A DNA stretch of 64,000 nt from Competibacter_A sp037045535 (GTDB taxonomy: Bacteria; Pseudomonadota; Gammaproteobacteria; Competibacterales; Competibacteraceae): assembly GCA_037045535.1 (NCBI GenBank), contig JBAOHI010000072.1, forward strand, positions 62,001 through 126,000, written 5' to 3'. Within the stretch, counting starts at the first letter, position 1. Each line of letters starts with the position of its first letter. Made by a program: the position numbers and the translations under genes. The notes beneath the pieces are model-generated. The model was not told where the DNA came from. It did not search any database and was given only the letters and a program-made list of their open reading frames with translations. This document shows positions 1-9,379 of this stretch, piece by piece.

Positions 1-876
1 CCGGGTATCACGCTGGAGCAGACTGGCAATCAGCGTTGGCTGGTCGTGTCGGCGCCCCCGGATCAGGTGTGGCCCAAGGTGCGGGAATTCTGGACCAGCA
101 ACGGCTTCGCCTTGAAGCGGGACGATCCCACCATCGGTATCATGGAAACCGACTGGCTGGAAAATCGCGCCGATATTCCTCAGGACGGTATCCGTGCCGT
201 TTTGAAAAAATATTTGGATATTCTTTACTCGGCGCCGACTCGCGACCGATTTCGAGTCCGATTGGAGCGGGCTACCGACGGCAACGCCACCGATATCTAC
301 TTGACTCATTCTGGGGTAGAGGAAGTCGCGATCGGCGGCGCCTCCGCCAGCGCCAGCAATGTTTTCATCTGGCAACGGCGACCTCCTGACCCGGAGCTGG
401 AAGCCGAGATGCTCAATCGGCTGATGGTTTATCTTGGCGCTTCGGAAAAACGGGCCGAGGCCCAAGCCAAGGCCGGTGCGTCGGCGGGGCCGCGCGTCCG
501 CTTGGTCGAGCAGGGCGACGAAAGTCAGTTGGTCATCAGCGAAGATTATTCCCGCGCTTGGCGATTGGTGGGGTTGGCTCTGGATAGTAGCAATTACGCG
601 GTAGAAGAGCAGAACCGCGCCCAAGGCTTGTACGTGGTCGAATATCGCGATCCTGAAAAGGAAAACCAGAAGCCGGGCGAGGAAGAAAGCTGGTTTTCCA
701 AGCTGGCGTTCTGGCGAGGTAAGCCGGGAGCCCCACCGCCGGGAACCCGCTATCGAGTGCGGTTGGCTGGCCAGGGTGGACAGACCGTGGTGGTCGTGCG
801 CGACAGCGGGGATCAGCCGGATCGTTCAGCAGGCGCCCGGCAGGTTTTGGATGCCTTGCAGAAAATCATCAAGTAA
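1..876 (+). CDS. bamC: Outer membrane assembly lipoprotein BamC, C-terminal part (5' truncated)
   Basis: The open frame enters from before base 1 and runs to a TAA at 874-876, so the signal peptide, lipobox and N-terminal region lie outside the window. The visible part contains the two helix-grip domains typical of BamC/NlpB: the first begins near SAPPDQVWPKVREFW and includes METDWLENRADIP; the second begins near LVISEDYSRAWRLVGLALD. The segments are joined by a short Ala/Lys-rich linker. BamC is an accessory lipoprotein of the BAM complex that inserts beta-barrel proteins into the outer membrane. An internal ATG at 46 is in frame but falls inside the first domain, so it is not the start. It lies 71 bases before mutL, an uncommon neighbour since bamC usually sits by dapA/purC. 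Confidence 0.85.
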   Translation, partial: PGITLEQTGNQRWLVVSAPPDQVWPKVREFWTSNGFALKRDDPTIGIMETDWLENRADIPQDGIRAVLKKYLDILYSAPTRDRFRVRLERATDGNATDIYLTHSGVEEVAIGGASASASNVFIWQRRPPDPELEAEMLNRLMVYLGASEKRAEAQAKAGASAGPRVRLVEQGDESQLVISEDYSRAWRLVGLALDSSNYAVEEQNRAQGLYVVEYRDPEKENQKPGEEESWFSKLAFWRGKPGAPPPGTRYRVRLAGQGGQTVVVVRDSGDQPDRSAGARQVLDALQKIIK

Positions 877-947
877 CCTGGGGTTTCGGTCGCTCCGGTG
901 CTAGGGCTGGAGCCGACCGGATTCCCGGTGATGCCGGAATTCTCGGT

Positions 948-2751
948 TTGAACGCGCGTATTCGGCGGTTGCCGCCGCAATTGATCAGCCAGATCGCGGC
1001 AGGCGAAGTGGTCGAGCGACCTGCGTCGATCGTGAAGGAACTGCTTGAAAACAGCCTGGACGCCGGTGCAACTCGCATTCGAGTCGAGGTGGAACAAGGT
1101 GGTGCCCGTTTGATTCGAGTCCGCGATGATGGGAGCGGCATCCATCGCGATGATTTGCCGCTCGCGCTTGTCCGCCATGCCACCAGCAAGATCGCCAGCT
1201 TCGAGGATCTCCAGCGTGTCGCTAGCCTGGGCTTTCGGGGCGAAGCGTTGCCGAGCATCGCGTCCGTTGCCCACCTGACACTGACCTCTCGAACGCCGGA
1301 TCAGGCCGATGGCTGGCGGATCGGCGGCAATGAAGGCGAGGCGATCGGTGAACCTGTTCCCGCCCCCCATTCCGTCGGCACGACGGTCGAGGTTCGTGAC
1401 CTATTCTTCAATGTGCCGGCCCGGCGCAAGTTTTTGCGCGGCGAGCGCACCGAGTTCGGCCATATCGAAGAAGGCATCCGGCGGCTGGCCTTGAGCCAGT
1501 TCTCGGTCGGGTTCGGTCTTTGGCACAACCAGCGCACCATTTTGAATCTGGAGCCAGCGGTCGAGCCAACCGCTCGGACCCGGCGGGTGGCGGAGCTGTG
1601 CGGCCAGGAATTCGCGGCCGCCAGCTTGCTCGTTCAACAGGATGTGGCAGGTTTGCGGGTGTGGGGTTGGCTCGGTCTACCGTCGATTGCCCGCGCTCAA
1701 CCGGACTTGCAATATTTTTTCGTCAATGGCCGGCCGGTGCGTGATCGGACCATTGCTCATGCGGTGCGCCAGGCTTATCAGGACGTGCTTTATCGGGATC
1801 GCCACCCGGCGGTGGTGCTGTATCTCGAACTCGATCCGGCGTCGGTCGATGTCAATGCCCATCCAGCCAAGCAGGAGGTGCGATTTCGAGAGTCCTCGCT
1901 CGTGCACGAAACCGTCCGCCGCGTTGTTCAGACCATCCTAGCCGAGGCGCGTCCGGGCGAGGCGCTACCGCCGATGACGCAGGCTGGTGAGCGATTCGGG
2001 TTGGGTGGGTTGGGTCGATGGGCCGGACCCACCGGCCGTTTGCCCACCGACCGGCGCCAGCCGCCACTGGCTATTTGGGAGCAACCGGAAAATTACGGTC
2101 AATCGCGTCTGGCACTCTCGTCAGATCCGTTTCCCGCTCGCGCCGAGTTGCCCGCCGCCCCCGAATGCCCGCCGCTGGGTCATGCCTTGGGCCAGTTGCA
2201 TGGCTGCTATATCCTCGCGGAGAATGCTGCTGGGCTGGTCGTGGTGGACATGCACGCCGCGCACGAGCGCATCTTGTACGAGCGCTTGAAAGCATCTTGT
2301 CGCTGAGAAAGCCCCTCAGACCCAGGCTTTGCTGGTGCCGGTGACGGTCACAGTCGAGCCGAGGGAGCGACAATTGGTCGAAGATCATGGCGTGCTGTTT
2401 CAACAAGCCGGTTTTGTCCTTGAAGTATTGGGACCGGAAACGCTGGCGGTACGGCAAATTCCGGCGCTGCTCGCTGACTCGGACATCGCCAGGCTGGTGC
2501 GCGACATGCTGGCCGATCTGGCCGTGCACGGAATAACGGATCGTTCCGACACGGCCATTTTGGCGCTGCTGGCCACATTGGCCTGCCATGGTGCGGTGCG
2601 TGCCAACCGGCCGCTCGACCTGCCGGAAATGAATGCCCTGTTGCGGGATATGGAACGCACCGATCGTGGTGGTCAGTGTAATCATGGCCGACCAACCTGG
2701 ATTCAGCTGGGCTTGGACGAGCTGGACCGACTGTTTCGGCGGGGGCGGTGA
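948..2751 (+). CDS. mutL: DNA mismatch repair protein MutL, frameshifted
   Basis: MutL couples MutS mismatch recognition to strand incision. The N-terminal GHKL ATPase is clear: QIAAGEVVERPASIVKELLENSLDAG near residue 15, the DDGSGI motif, and GFRGEALPSI. The start is a TTG at 948, since family members begin a few residues before LPPQLISQIAAGE. The first frame stops at 2304-2306, while the C-terminal domain continues in the next frame (LLVPVTVTVEPRERQL to NHGRPTWIQLGLDELDRLF, stop 2751). One extra T at about 2297-2298 explains the break; removing it restores about 600 residues. The motif DMHAAHERILYE matches the endonuclease pattern D-x-H-A-x2-E-x4-E, suggesting the nicking type of MutL found in MutH-less bacteria. 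The neighbours miaA and hfq follow the classical operon order. Confidence 0.9.
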
Positions 2752-2767
2752 CGAACAGGTGTCGGTC

Positions 2768-3718
2768 ATGCGAAACGCGGATTCAGGACCGCTCGTGCTG
2801 TGCCTGATGGGACCGACTGCGTCTGGCAAGACTGCGCTGGCGGTCGAGCTGGTTCGGCGGTTGCCGTTTCAGATCATCAGTGTGGATTCAGCGCTGGTCT
2901 ATCGAGAAATGGATATCGGCACCGCCAAGCCGGACTTGGAAACCCAGCGCCTTGCCCCCCATCGCCTGGTGGATATCCTCGATCCGGCGGAAGCCTACTC
3001 GGCTGGTCGTTTTCGAAGCGACGCCCTACGCGAGATTGCCGATATCCAGGCGACCGGCGGTATCCCGTTATTAGTCGGCGGGACCATGCTTTATTTTCGG
3101 GCCTTGGAACGAGGATTGGCGGAACTACCGCCTGCCGATCCCACGGTGCGCGCCCGACTCGCGGCGGAACTGGCCGAACAGGGTAGCGTGGCCTTGCACG
3201 CTCGCTTAGCCAAGCTCGATCCGGTGGCGGCGGCGCGCATCCATCCCCGCGATCCGCAGCGCATTCAGCGAGCGCTCGAAGTTCATGAACTCGCGGGTCG
3301 GCCCATGACGGAACTTTGCGCCCTTTCGCGAAACGAATCATTGCCGTTTCGAGCGATCAAGCTGGTCGTGGCGCCGACGGATCGCCAATTGTTGCACGAA
3401 CGGATCGAGCGACGGTTTCGGGCGATGTTGGAGCGCGGGTTTATCGCCGAGGTGGAGCGCTTGCGAGCTCGCGGCGACCTGGATTTGGACAAGCCATCGA
3501 TGCGGTCGGTCGGATATCGGCAGGTATGGACGTATCTGGACGGTGGCGCGGATTATGCAAAAATGCTCGAAGAGGGAATTGTCGCAACGCGCCAGCTCGC
3601 CAAGCGGCAGCTGACCTGGCTACGCGCGGAATCCGGGGTGGAGTGGCTGGATAGCGCCGATCCTCGCCTGCTGGAGCGGGTTTTGGCCAGACTCCGGGGA
3701 AATGGGGTTTTTCCCTAA
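2768..3718 (+). CDS. miaA: tRNA dimethylallyltransferase MiaA
   Basis: MiaA transfers a dimethylallyl group to A37 of tRNAs that read codons starting with U, the first step of ms2i6A synthesis. The protein from the ATG at 2768 is 316 residues, the usual length. It shows the P-loop GPTASGKTALAVEL near residue 14, the DSALVYREMDIGTAKP substrate-binding segment, LVGGTMLYFRAL, and the tRNA-contacting stretch RSVGYRQVW. The frame is open further upstream to 2633 but that part overlaps the mutL 3' end; the ATG at 2768, 16 bases after the mutL stop, matches the family start. It is likely co-transcribed with mutL and is followed by a strong intrinsic terminator. Confidence 0.95.
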   Translation: MRNADSGPLVLCLMGPTASGKTALAVELVRRLPFQIISVDSALVYREMDIGTAKPDLETQRLAPHRLVDILDPAEAYSAGRFRSDALREIADIQATGGIPLLVGGTMLYFRALERGLAELPPADPTVRARLAAELAEQGSVALHARLAKLDPVAAARIHPRDPQRIQRALEVHELAGRPMTELCALSRNESLPFRAIKLVVAPTDRQLLHERIERRFRAMLERGFIAEVERLRARGDLDLDKPSMRSVGYRQVWTYLDGGADYAKMLEEGIVATRQLAKRQLTWLRAESGVEWLDSADPRLLERVLARLRGNGVFP

Positions 3719-3771
3719 TGTCCCCGATGGCTTGTGATAGAATCATTTTCGGCGAATTGTGATTCGGAGTT

Positions 3772-3797
3772 AACCCAGGGTAGTTGGCTGGGTTTTT
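3772..3797 (+). terminator. Rho-independent terminator after miaA
   Basis: A 7-bp inverted repeat (3772-3778 with 3788-3794) with a 9-base loop runs into five Ts ending at 3797. It lies 53 bases after the miaA stop codon and separates mutL-miaA from hfq. Confidence 0.75.
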
Positions 3798-3916
3798 GAT
3801 TCTTCAGCTTGCGGGTGAAACATCAGGGGAATGTGATGATCCGGCGGCTCGGCGGATGATTCCGGCGAGAAAGCAGGCGTCCCCAAGAGAGCGCCATGCT
3901 AATTTTTGTTCTTTTT

Positions 3917-3944
3917 GCACAAGAAAGATCTTGTGCTTGTTTTT
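3917..3944 (+). terminator. Hairpin with T-tract 40 bases upstream of hfq
   Basis: A perfect 7-bp stem (3917-3923 with 3930-3936) closes a 6-base loop and is followed by TTGTTTTT at 3937-3944. It has the form of an intrinsic terminator but faces hfq, whose start is at 3987. It could end a short RNA made from the 3798-3916 gap or act as an attenuator in the hfq leader; the sequence does not decide between these. Confidence 0.6.
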
Positions 3945-3986
3945 AGCGGGCCTTCTTGTGGCCTATAACAACAAGGGAGAATTGTG

Positions 3987-4241
3987 ATGGCAAAAGGTCA
4001 TTCTTTGCAGGAGCCCTTCTTGAATGCATTGCGCAAGGAGCGGATTCCCGTTTCGGTTTATCTGGTGAACGGTATCAAGTTGCAAGGACAGATCGAATCG
4101 TTCGATCAATTCGTGGTGCTGCTCAAGAACAGCGTCAGCCAGATGATCTACAAGCACGCCATTTCCACGGTAGTGCCGGCCCGCAACGTACGGTTGAATT
4201 TAGCGATGGACGAGAGCGGTACCGGCAACGAACAATCCTGA
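3987..4241 (+). CDS. hfq: RNA chaperone Hfq
   Basis: Hfq forms a hexameric Sm-like ring that pairs small RNAs with mRNAs. The 84-residue product starts MAKGHSLQEPFLNALRKERI and carries Sm1 (LVNGIKLQGQIESFDQFVVLL) and Sm2 (the YKHAIS motif at about residues 55-60). The acidic C-terminal tail is short compared with the 102-residue E. coli protein. The start is the ATG at 3987, not the GTG one codon earlier: the site AAGGGAGA at 3973-3980 is placed properly for it and it gives the conserved N-terminus. It is preceded by a terminator-like hairpin (see 3917-3944) and followed 28 bases later by hflX, as in other gammaproteobacteria. Confidence 0.97.
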   Translation: MAKGHSLQEPFLNALRKERIPVSVYLVNGIKLQGQIESFDQFVVLLKNSVSQMIYKHAISTVVPARNVRLNLAMDESGTGNEQS

Positions 4242-4269
4242 CAGATCCGACTGGAATCAGGAGGGCAAT

Positions 4270-5571
4270 TTGTTCGAGCGTCCGCGTGGCGGTGAACGTG
4301 CTATTCTGGTACGTTTGTTGCTAAATGGGTCTGAAGACGAGCAAGGGTTCACCGAGTTTCGAGAGTTGGCGATGTCGGCGGGCGCCGAGTGCGTAGCGCT
4401 GATCACGGGGCGGCGGCACGCTCCCGATCCGCGGCTGTTCGTTGGCCGCGGAAAAGCCGACGAGATCCGAGAGGCTGTGTGCCAAAGCGGGGCGGAATTG
4501 GTGATTTTCGATCACGCCCTGACGCCGGCGCAGGAGCGCAATCTGGAAACTTTCCTGCGATGTCGGGTCGTGGATCGCACGGGTCTCATTCTGGACATCT
4601 TCGCGCAGCGAGCCCGCAGCTTCGAGGGCAAACTCCAGGTCGAACTGGCGCAACTTCGCCATCTGTCCACGCGGTTGGTGCGCGGTTGGACCCATTTGGA
4701 ACGGCAGCGCGGCGGTATCGGACTGCGCGGCCCAGGCGAAACTCAGCTGGAAACCGACCGGCGGTTGTTGGCCGATCGCATCCGACAGATTCGCCTGCGG
4801 CTGGATCGGGTTGATCGCCAGCGCGAGCAGGGTCGACGGGCGCGACGCAAGGCCGATTTACCCACCGTTTCGGTGGTGGGCTATACCAACGCCGGCAAGT
4901 CCACCCTGTTCAATGCCTTGACGCGGGCGAACGTTTACGCTGCCGATCAGTTATTCGCCACCCTGGATCCAACGCTGCGCCGTTTGGACCTGCCGGGAGT
5001 TGAGCCGGTGGTACTCGCGGATACCGTGGGTTTCATCAGCAAGCTGCCACATGAATTGGTGGCAGCGTTTCGCGCCACCTTGCGGGAGACCTGCGAAGCC
5101 AGCTTATTGCTGCATGTGATCGATGCCAGCCATCCCGACCGAAATGCCGTCATCGCCCAAGTTGAGGTGGTACTCAACGAGATCGGTGCGGCTGCGGTAG
5201 CGAGTTTGCAAGTGTTCAACAAGATCGATCTGACCGGCGAGCCGCCCCGCCTGGAACGAGATGCCGAAGGTCGGGTACAGGCTGTCTGGTTATCGGCCGA
5301 GACGGGGGCGGGTATCGATCTGCTGACGGTGGCGCTGGCTGAGCGCTTGCGAGGCGACGCTGTGCATGGTTGGTTATGCCTGCCGCCGACGGCCGCCCGA
5401 TTGCGGGCCCGGCTTTTCGGCTTGGGGGCGGTGGTGGCCGAACAGAACGATTCGGCGGGTGAGTGGTTGATTGAAGTGCGCACCTCGCAAGGTAATGTGG
5501 ATCTTCTTCACCGCCGCTATGGCTTGCGGGCGGAATGGGTACGTTCGGGATTTAGCGTTCCGATGGTGTGA
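4270..5571 (+). CDS. hflX: Ribosome rescue GTPase HflX
   Basis: HflX is a GTPase that binds the 50S subunit and splits stalled or heat-damaged ribosomes. The 433-residue protein has the N-terminal HflX domain (FVGRGKADEIREAV, GPGETQLETDRR, QLAQLRH-like segments) followed by a G domain with G1 VVGYTNAGKST near residue 204, G3 DTVGFISKLP and G4 NKID. The start is a TTG at 4270, supported by CAGGAGGG at 4258-4265 immediately upstream and by the hfq-hflX spacing. Its 3' end lies 44 bases before the chosen hflK start, indicating one hfq-hflX-hflK-hflC transcript. Confidence 0.95.
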   Translation: MFERPRGGERAILVRLLLNGSEDEQGFTEFRELAMSAGAECVALITGRRHAPDPRLFVGRGKADEIREAVCQSGAELVIFDHALTPAQERNLETFLRCRVVDRTGLILDIFAQRARSFEGKLQVELAQLRHLSTRLVRGWTHLERQRGGIGLRGPGETQLETDRRLLADRIRQIRLRLDRVDRQREQGRRARRKADLPTVSVVGYTNAGKSTLFNALTRANVYAADQLFATLDPTLRRLDLPGVEPVVLADTVGFISKLPHELVAAFRATLRETCEASLLLHVIDASHPDRNAVIAQVEVVLNEIGAAAVASLQVFNKIDLTGEPPRLERDAEGRVQAVWLSAETGAGIDLLTVALAERLRGDAVHGWLCLPPTAARLRARLFGLGAVVAEQNDSAGEWLIEVRTSQGNVDLLHRRYGLRAEWVRSGFSVPMV

Positions 5572-5615
5572 TAGGGATATTCAATCCAAGAGACCGAAAC
5601 GATTTTGGGGTAGAC

Positions 5616-6968
5616 ATGGCTTGGAATGAACCGGGAGGGGGTAACCGCGATCCCTGGAGCGGAGGTGGTCGTGATCAAGGGCCACCCGATCTAGATGAAG
5701 TCATCCGTAAGTTGTCGGGCAAGTTCAGTGCTCTGCTAGGCGGTCGGCGCGGTGGCGGTGGCGGTGGCAGTGATAATGGTGCTTCGGGTTCCGGGTTCGC
5801 CGGTATTGGCCTGATCGTCTTTATTATCGCTGCAGTGGGCTGGTTGATCGCCAGTATCTACATCGTGGACGAAGGCACGCGCGGTGTGGTGCTGCGGTTT
5901 GGCCGCTACTTGGAAACCACCTTGCCGGGTCCACATGTGCGGATCTTTCCGATCGACCGAGTCGAGATCGTGAACGTCGAGCAGGTTCGGTTCAGGGAAA
6001 TCGGTTATCGATCGGGTAGTGGCGGCAATCGGCAACCCGCCGTCCGCTCGGTTCCGAAGGAGGCGCTGATGTTGACCCAGGACGAAAATATCGTGGATGT
6101 GCGCTTGGCGGTGCAATATCAGGTCAGCGATCCACGCGCCTATTTGTTCAACGTGTTCGATCCGGAAAGTGTACTGGTCCAGGTGGTCGAAAGCGCCGCG
6201 CGCGAGGCTATTGGCAAGAGCACCATGGACTTCGTACTGACCGAGGGCCGCAGCGAGGTCGTTGCGGACATTAAGGCGCTGAGCCAGCGCATTCTGGACG
6301 ATTATCCTCCCGAAGCGCCGGGAGGCGGAGTTTCAGCCGAAGGCGAAGCGGGAGGAAAGCAACCTGAATCAGCGCGAGCGGTGAACCCAGCCGATAGCGG
6401 CAAGGGTGCTGGTTTGCGGATCATCACCGTGAACCTGCAAGATGCCCAACCCCCGGAAGAAGTCCAGGATGCGTTTGCTGACGCTATCAAAGCGCGAGAG
6501 GATGAGCAGCGGCTGAAAAACGAGGCCGAGGCTTACTCGAACGAAGTCATTCCGCGCGCGCGTGGCCAGGCGGCACGCCGGTTACAGGAAGCGTTGGCGT
6601 ACAAGGAACAAGTGATCGCGCAAGCCCAGGGTGAAGCAAGCCGTTTCGAACTGTTGCTGGCAGCCTATCAGAAAGCCCCGGAGCTAACGCGGGAGCGATT
6701 GTACTTGGAGACGCTGGAAACGGTGCTATCGCAGACGAGCAAGGTGCTGCTGGATGCGCAGGGTACTCACAATTTGCTGTATCTGCCCCTGGATCGGTTG
6801 CTCGGGATTGGAGGAATGGCCAATGCGGGTAGTGCCACGGGCGCGGGCAGTACTGCTGTTGAAGCCTCGCCATCCGCGCAGTCACCTTCACAGCCGTCCG
6901 CTGCTGCCGACGGTGGCGCGGCAACGGCTCGTTTGCGCGATTTGAGCCGCAGCCGGGAGGGACGCTAA
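5616..6968 (+). CDS. hflK: FtsH protease modulator subunit HflK
   Basis: HflK and HflC form a large inner-membrane SPFH-family cage around the FtsH protease. The 450-residue product has a Gly-rich cytoplasmic N-terminus (MAWNEPGGGNRDPW, GGRRGGGGGG), one transmembrane helix (GIGLIVFIIAAVGWLIASIYI), and then a periplasmic band-7/SPFH domain starting at VDEGTRGVVLRFGR, followed by a long helical section rich in Ala, Glu and Arg. An unusual Gly/Pro/Ala-rich insert (near PEAPGGGVSAEGEAGG) lies between the SPFH domain and the RIITVNLQDAQPPEEV motif. The ATG at 5616 is preferred over the GTG at 5568, which would overlap hflX. The stop codon overlaps the hflC start (TAATG). Confidence 0.95.
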   Translation: MAWNEPGGGNRDPWSGGGRDQGPPDLDEVIRKLSGKFSALLGGRRGGGGGGSDNGASGSGFAGIGLIVFIIAAVGWLIASIYIVDEGTRGVVLRFGRYLETTLPGPHVRIFPIDRVEIVNVEQVRFREIGYRSGSGGNRQPAVRSVPKEALMLTQDENIVDVRLAVQYQVSDPRAYLFNVFDPESVLVQVVESAAREAIGKSTMDFVLTEGRSEVVADIKALSQRILDDYPPEAPGGGVSAEGEAGGKQPESARAVNPADSGKGAGLRIITVNLQDAQPPEEVQDAFADAIKAREDEQRLKNEAEAYSNEVIPRARGQAARRLQEALAYKEQVIAQAQGEASRFELLLAAYQKAPELTRERLYLETLETVLSQTSKVLLDAQGTHNLLYLPLDRLLGIGGMANAGSATGAGSTAVEASPSAQSPSQPSAAADGGAATARLRDLSRSREGR

Positions 6969-7846
6969 TGGCGCATTCAGCCTTATCCGTGTCCCGTAAT
7001 GCTGTACTGGGCGCCGCTGTTGGGGTGGTGGTGATACTGGCGATGTCCCTGTTCACCGTGGATGAAACTCAAACCGCCATTCGTTTCCAGTTGGGCGAAA
7101 TTATCGAGGCTAACTACAGGCCGGGTCTTCACTGGAAATGGCCGCTGATCAACAACGTGCGCAAATTTGACCGCCGCTTGCAGACCTTGGACACCGAACC
7201 GGAGCGGTTTTTAACCGCCGAGAAGAAGAATGTCATTGTCGATTCCTTCGCGATGTGGCGAGTCGATGACGTGCGTTTGTTCTACACCACGGTGGGCGGC
7301 GATCCCGCGCAAGCCAATGTCCGGCTCGATCAGATCGTCAAGGACAGCCTGCGCAGCGAATTCAGCAAGCGTACCATTCAGGAAGTGGTGTCGGGTGACC
7401 GCGACCAGATCATGGAAACCCTCGGCCGCTTGCTGCGGGAGCAGGCTACCCAACTGGGTATCGCCGCCGTGGACGTGCGAATCAAACGCATCAACCTGCC
7501 GGACGATGTCAGCAGTTCGGTGTTCAGTCGCATGAAGGCCGAGCGGTTACGGGTGGCAAAGGATTTTCGTTCCCGAGGTGGCGAGGCCGCCGAGCGCATC
7601 CGCGCTGATGCCGACCGCCAGGGCACGGTGCTGTTGGCTGAAGCTTATCGCGACGCCGAGCGGCAGCGCGGCGAGGGCGATGCCCAGGCTGCGGATATCT
7701 ACGCCCAGGCTTACGGCAAGGATTCGGATTTTTATAGCTTCCATCGAAGCTTGATGGCCTACCGACAGAGTTTTGGCAACAAGGATGACGTGCTGGTTTT
7801 ACAGCCAAATTCCCAGTTTTTCCGTTATTTCAACAAGTCGCAATGA
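6968..7846 (+). CDS. hflC: FtsH protease modulator subunit HflC
   Basis: Partner of HflK in the FtsH regulatory complex. The 292-residue protein has a single N-terminal membrane helix (VLGAAVGVVVILAMSLFTV) followed by the SPFH domain (VDETQTAIRFQLGEI, RPGLHWKWPLINNVRKFDRR) and the helical DIYAQAYGKDSDFYSFHRSLMAYRQSF tail characteristic of HflC. It begins in the hflK stop (1-base overlap), so translation of the two is probably coupled. Confidence 0.96.
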   Translation: MAHSALSVSRNAVLGAAVGVVVILAMSLFTVDETQTAIRFQLGEIIEANYRPGLHWKWPLINNVRKFDRRLQTLDTEPERFLTAEKKNVIVDSFAMWRVDDVRLFYTTVGGDPAQANVRLDQIVKDSLRSEFSKRTIQEVVSGDRDQIMETLGRLLREQATQLGIAAVDVRIKRINLPDDVSSSVFSRMKAERLRVAKDFRSRGGEAAERIRADADRQGTVLLAEAYRDAERQRGEGDAQAADIYAQAYGKDSDFYSFHRSLMAYRQSFGNKDDVLVLQPNSQFFRYFNKSQ

Positions 7847-7903
7847 CGATTGCCGTAAGCCATCGAGTGGGCCACTCTTCGGTGCCGGTTGCTGGAGGCC
7901 GCT

Positions 7904-8089
7904 GTGTGGGATGAATTGCTGGCGGCGTTTGGCTTGATGTTGGTACTGGAGGGGATTTTGCCGTTTCTGAGCCCCACCGTCTTGCGCCGCAATCTGTTGC
8001 GAATGGCCCAATTGGAGGACCGTCCGCTGCGGTTCGTTGGATTGGCCAGCATGTTGTCGGGGTTGCTGGTGTTGTACTTTTTTCGCTGA
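7904..8089 (+). CDS. DUF2065 family small membrane protein (YjeT-like)
   Basis: A 61-residue protein of two hydrophobic helices: ELLAAFGLMLVLEGILPFLSP and RFVGLASMLSGLLVLYFF with a basic loop between. The LVLEGxxPFLxP pattern and its position directly after hflC identify DUF2065 (E. coli YjeT). The GTG at 7904 is chosen because GGAGG at 7893-7897 fits it; the in-frame TTG at 7889 has no site. Function is unknown; context suggests a link with HflKC/FtsH membrane quality control, which is inference. Confidence 0.85.
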   Translation: MWDELLAAFGLMLVLEGILPFLSPTVLRRNLLRMAQLEDRPLRFVGLASMLSGLLVLYFFR

Positions 8090-8145
8090 AATCAATCTTC
8101 AACCTCTCCATCTATGGACCTCCTTTTTCTCATCGGCCCGCCGTG

Positions 8146-9354
8146 ATGTCGGAAGATCTTTGGTTGTTACCTGAAGGTATCGAGGAAATTTTGCCGCCGG
8201 CCGCCCGCCGATTGGAGCGGTTACGGCGCGATTTGCTCGATCTGTATGAAAGCTGGGGCTACGACTTGGTCGTTCCGCCGCTGATCGAGTTTTTGGAATC
8301 GCTGTTGATTGGCACCGGCAACGATCTTGATCTCCAGACGTTCAAGTTGACCGATCAATTGAGCGGTCGGATGATGGGGGTGCGCGCCGATATGACCCCG
8401 CAGGTGGCCCGGATCGACACCCATTTGCTCAAACGTGATGGGCCGGTGCGGCTGTGTTACATGGGGACGGTACTTCGAACGCGTGCCGACGGGTTTGGCG
8501 GCTCCCGTAGCCCCTATCAGGCGGGGGTGGAGTTGTACGGGCATCGTGGCTATGAAAGCGATCTCGAAGTTCTAACCCTGATGTTGAAAACCCTAGCGGC
8601 GGCGGAACTCGGCGAGGTGCATCTGGATTTGGGGCATGTAGCCATTTTCCGAGAGCTAGTCGCTCAGGCCGGGCTGGATTTGGAACGAGAAGTCCTGCTA
8701 TTCGAGGCGCTGCAACGCAAGGCGCTGCCCGAGATTCGCCAGCAGTTGGCCGCTTGGGCGCCGCCGACACCGTCCGATCGCTGGTTAATGGCGCTGGCTG
8801 AGTTAAACGGCGACCCGGACATATTGGATGAAGCCGAGGCGACGTTAAACGGAAGTGGCGAGCGGATTAGCGAGGCGCTGGGAACGTTGCGACACCTGAT
8901 CGAGGCGCTGCGAGAACAATGGCCGGAACTGCCGATTCACGTCGATCTGGCCGAATTGCGAGGCTACCGTTACCACACCGGCGTGGTGTTTGCCGCATAT
9001 GTGCCGGGGCAGGGCCAAGCGGTGGCGCAGGGCGGACGTTACGATGAAATCGGCCAGGTATTCGGTCGAGCCCGGCCGGCGACGGGGTTTAGCACCGATC
9101 TGGCGACGTTGTTGCGACTGAGTACCCTGCCGGAGGCGGCGATTACGGGAATCCACGCGCCAGTGATGGGAGACATGACCTTGGAGCGAGCAGTGGCGGC
9201 GTTACGCGACCGGGGGGAACGGGTCGTACGGGCGTTACCGGGTACTACGGAGTCGCCGCGGGCGTTGGGCTGCAACCGAGAGATCGTATGGCGGGATGGG
9301 GAATGGCGGGTGATTCCGTGGTCCGAATCGCCCATTGAAATGCAGGCAGAATAA
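8146..9354 (+). CDS. hisZ: ATP phosphoribosyltransferase regulatory subunit HisZ
   Basis: HisZ is a histidyl-tRNA synthetase paralogue that pairs with short-form HisG to catalyse and regulate the first step of histidine synthesis. The 402-residue protein starts MSEDLWLLPEGIEEILPP and contains class II synthetase motif 2-like sequence (RLCYMGTVLRTR) and the QAGVELYGHRG region, but it lacks the C-terminal anticodon-binding domain of true HisS. The position between hflC/DUF2065 and purA is conserved in many gammaproteobacteria. A GTG one codon before the chosen ATG is also possible. Confidence 0.93.
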   Translation: MSEDLWLLPEGIEEILPPAARRLERLRRDLLDLYESWGYDLVVPPLIEFLESLLIGTGNDLDLQTFKLTDQLSGRMMGVRADMTPQVARIDTHLLKRDGPVRLCYMGTVLRTRADGFGGSRSPYQAGVELYGHRGYESDLEVLTLMLKTLAAAELGEVHLDLGHVAIFRELVAQAGLDLEREVLLFEALQRKALPEIRQQLAAWAPPTPSDRWLMALAELNGDPDILDEAEATLNGSGERISEALGTLRHLIEALREQWPELPIHVDLAELRGYRYHTGVVFAAYVPGQGQAVAQGGRYDEIGQVFGRARPATGFSTDLATLLRLSTLPEAAITGIHAPVMGDMTLERAVAALRDRGERVVRALPGTTESPRALGCNREIVWRDGEWRVIPWSESPIEMQAE

Positions 9355-9379
9355 ACTGAGCGACTGACAGGAAGCTGAC

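Noticed and set aside
948..2751. Programmed +1 frameshifting in mutL or the other broken genes
   Set aside because: No slippery codon plus stop context as in prfB is shared between sites, and the breaks are scattered in unrelated families.
3784..3987. 67-residue frame between miaA and hfq
   Set aside because: No ribosome-binding site, no family resemblance, and it overlaps two hairpins and the hfq start; an RNA element is a better reading.
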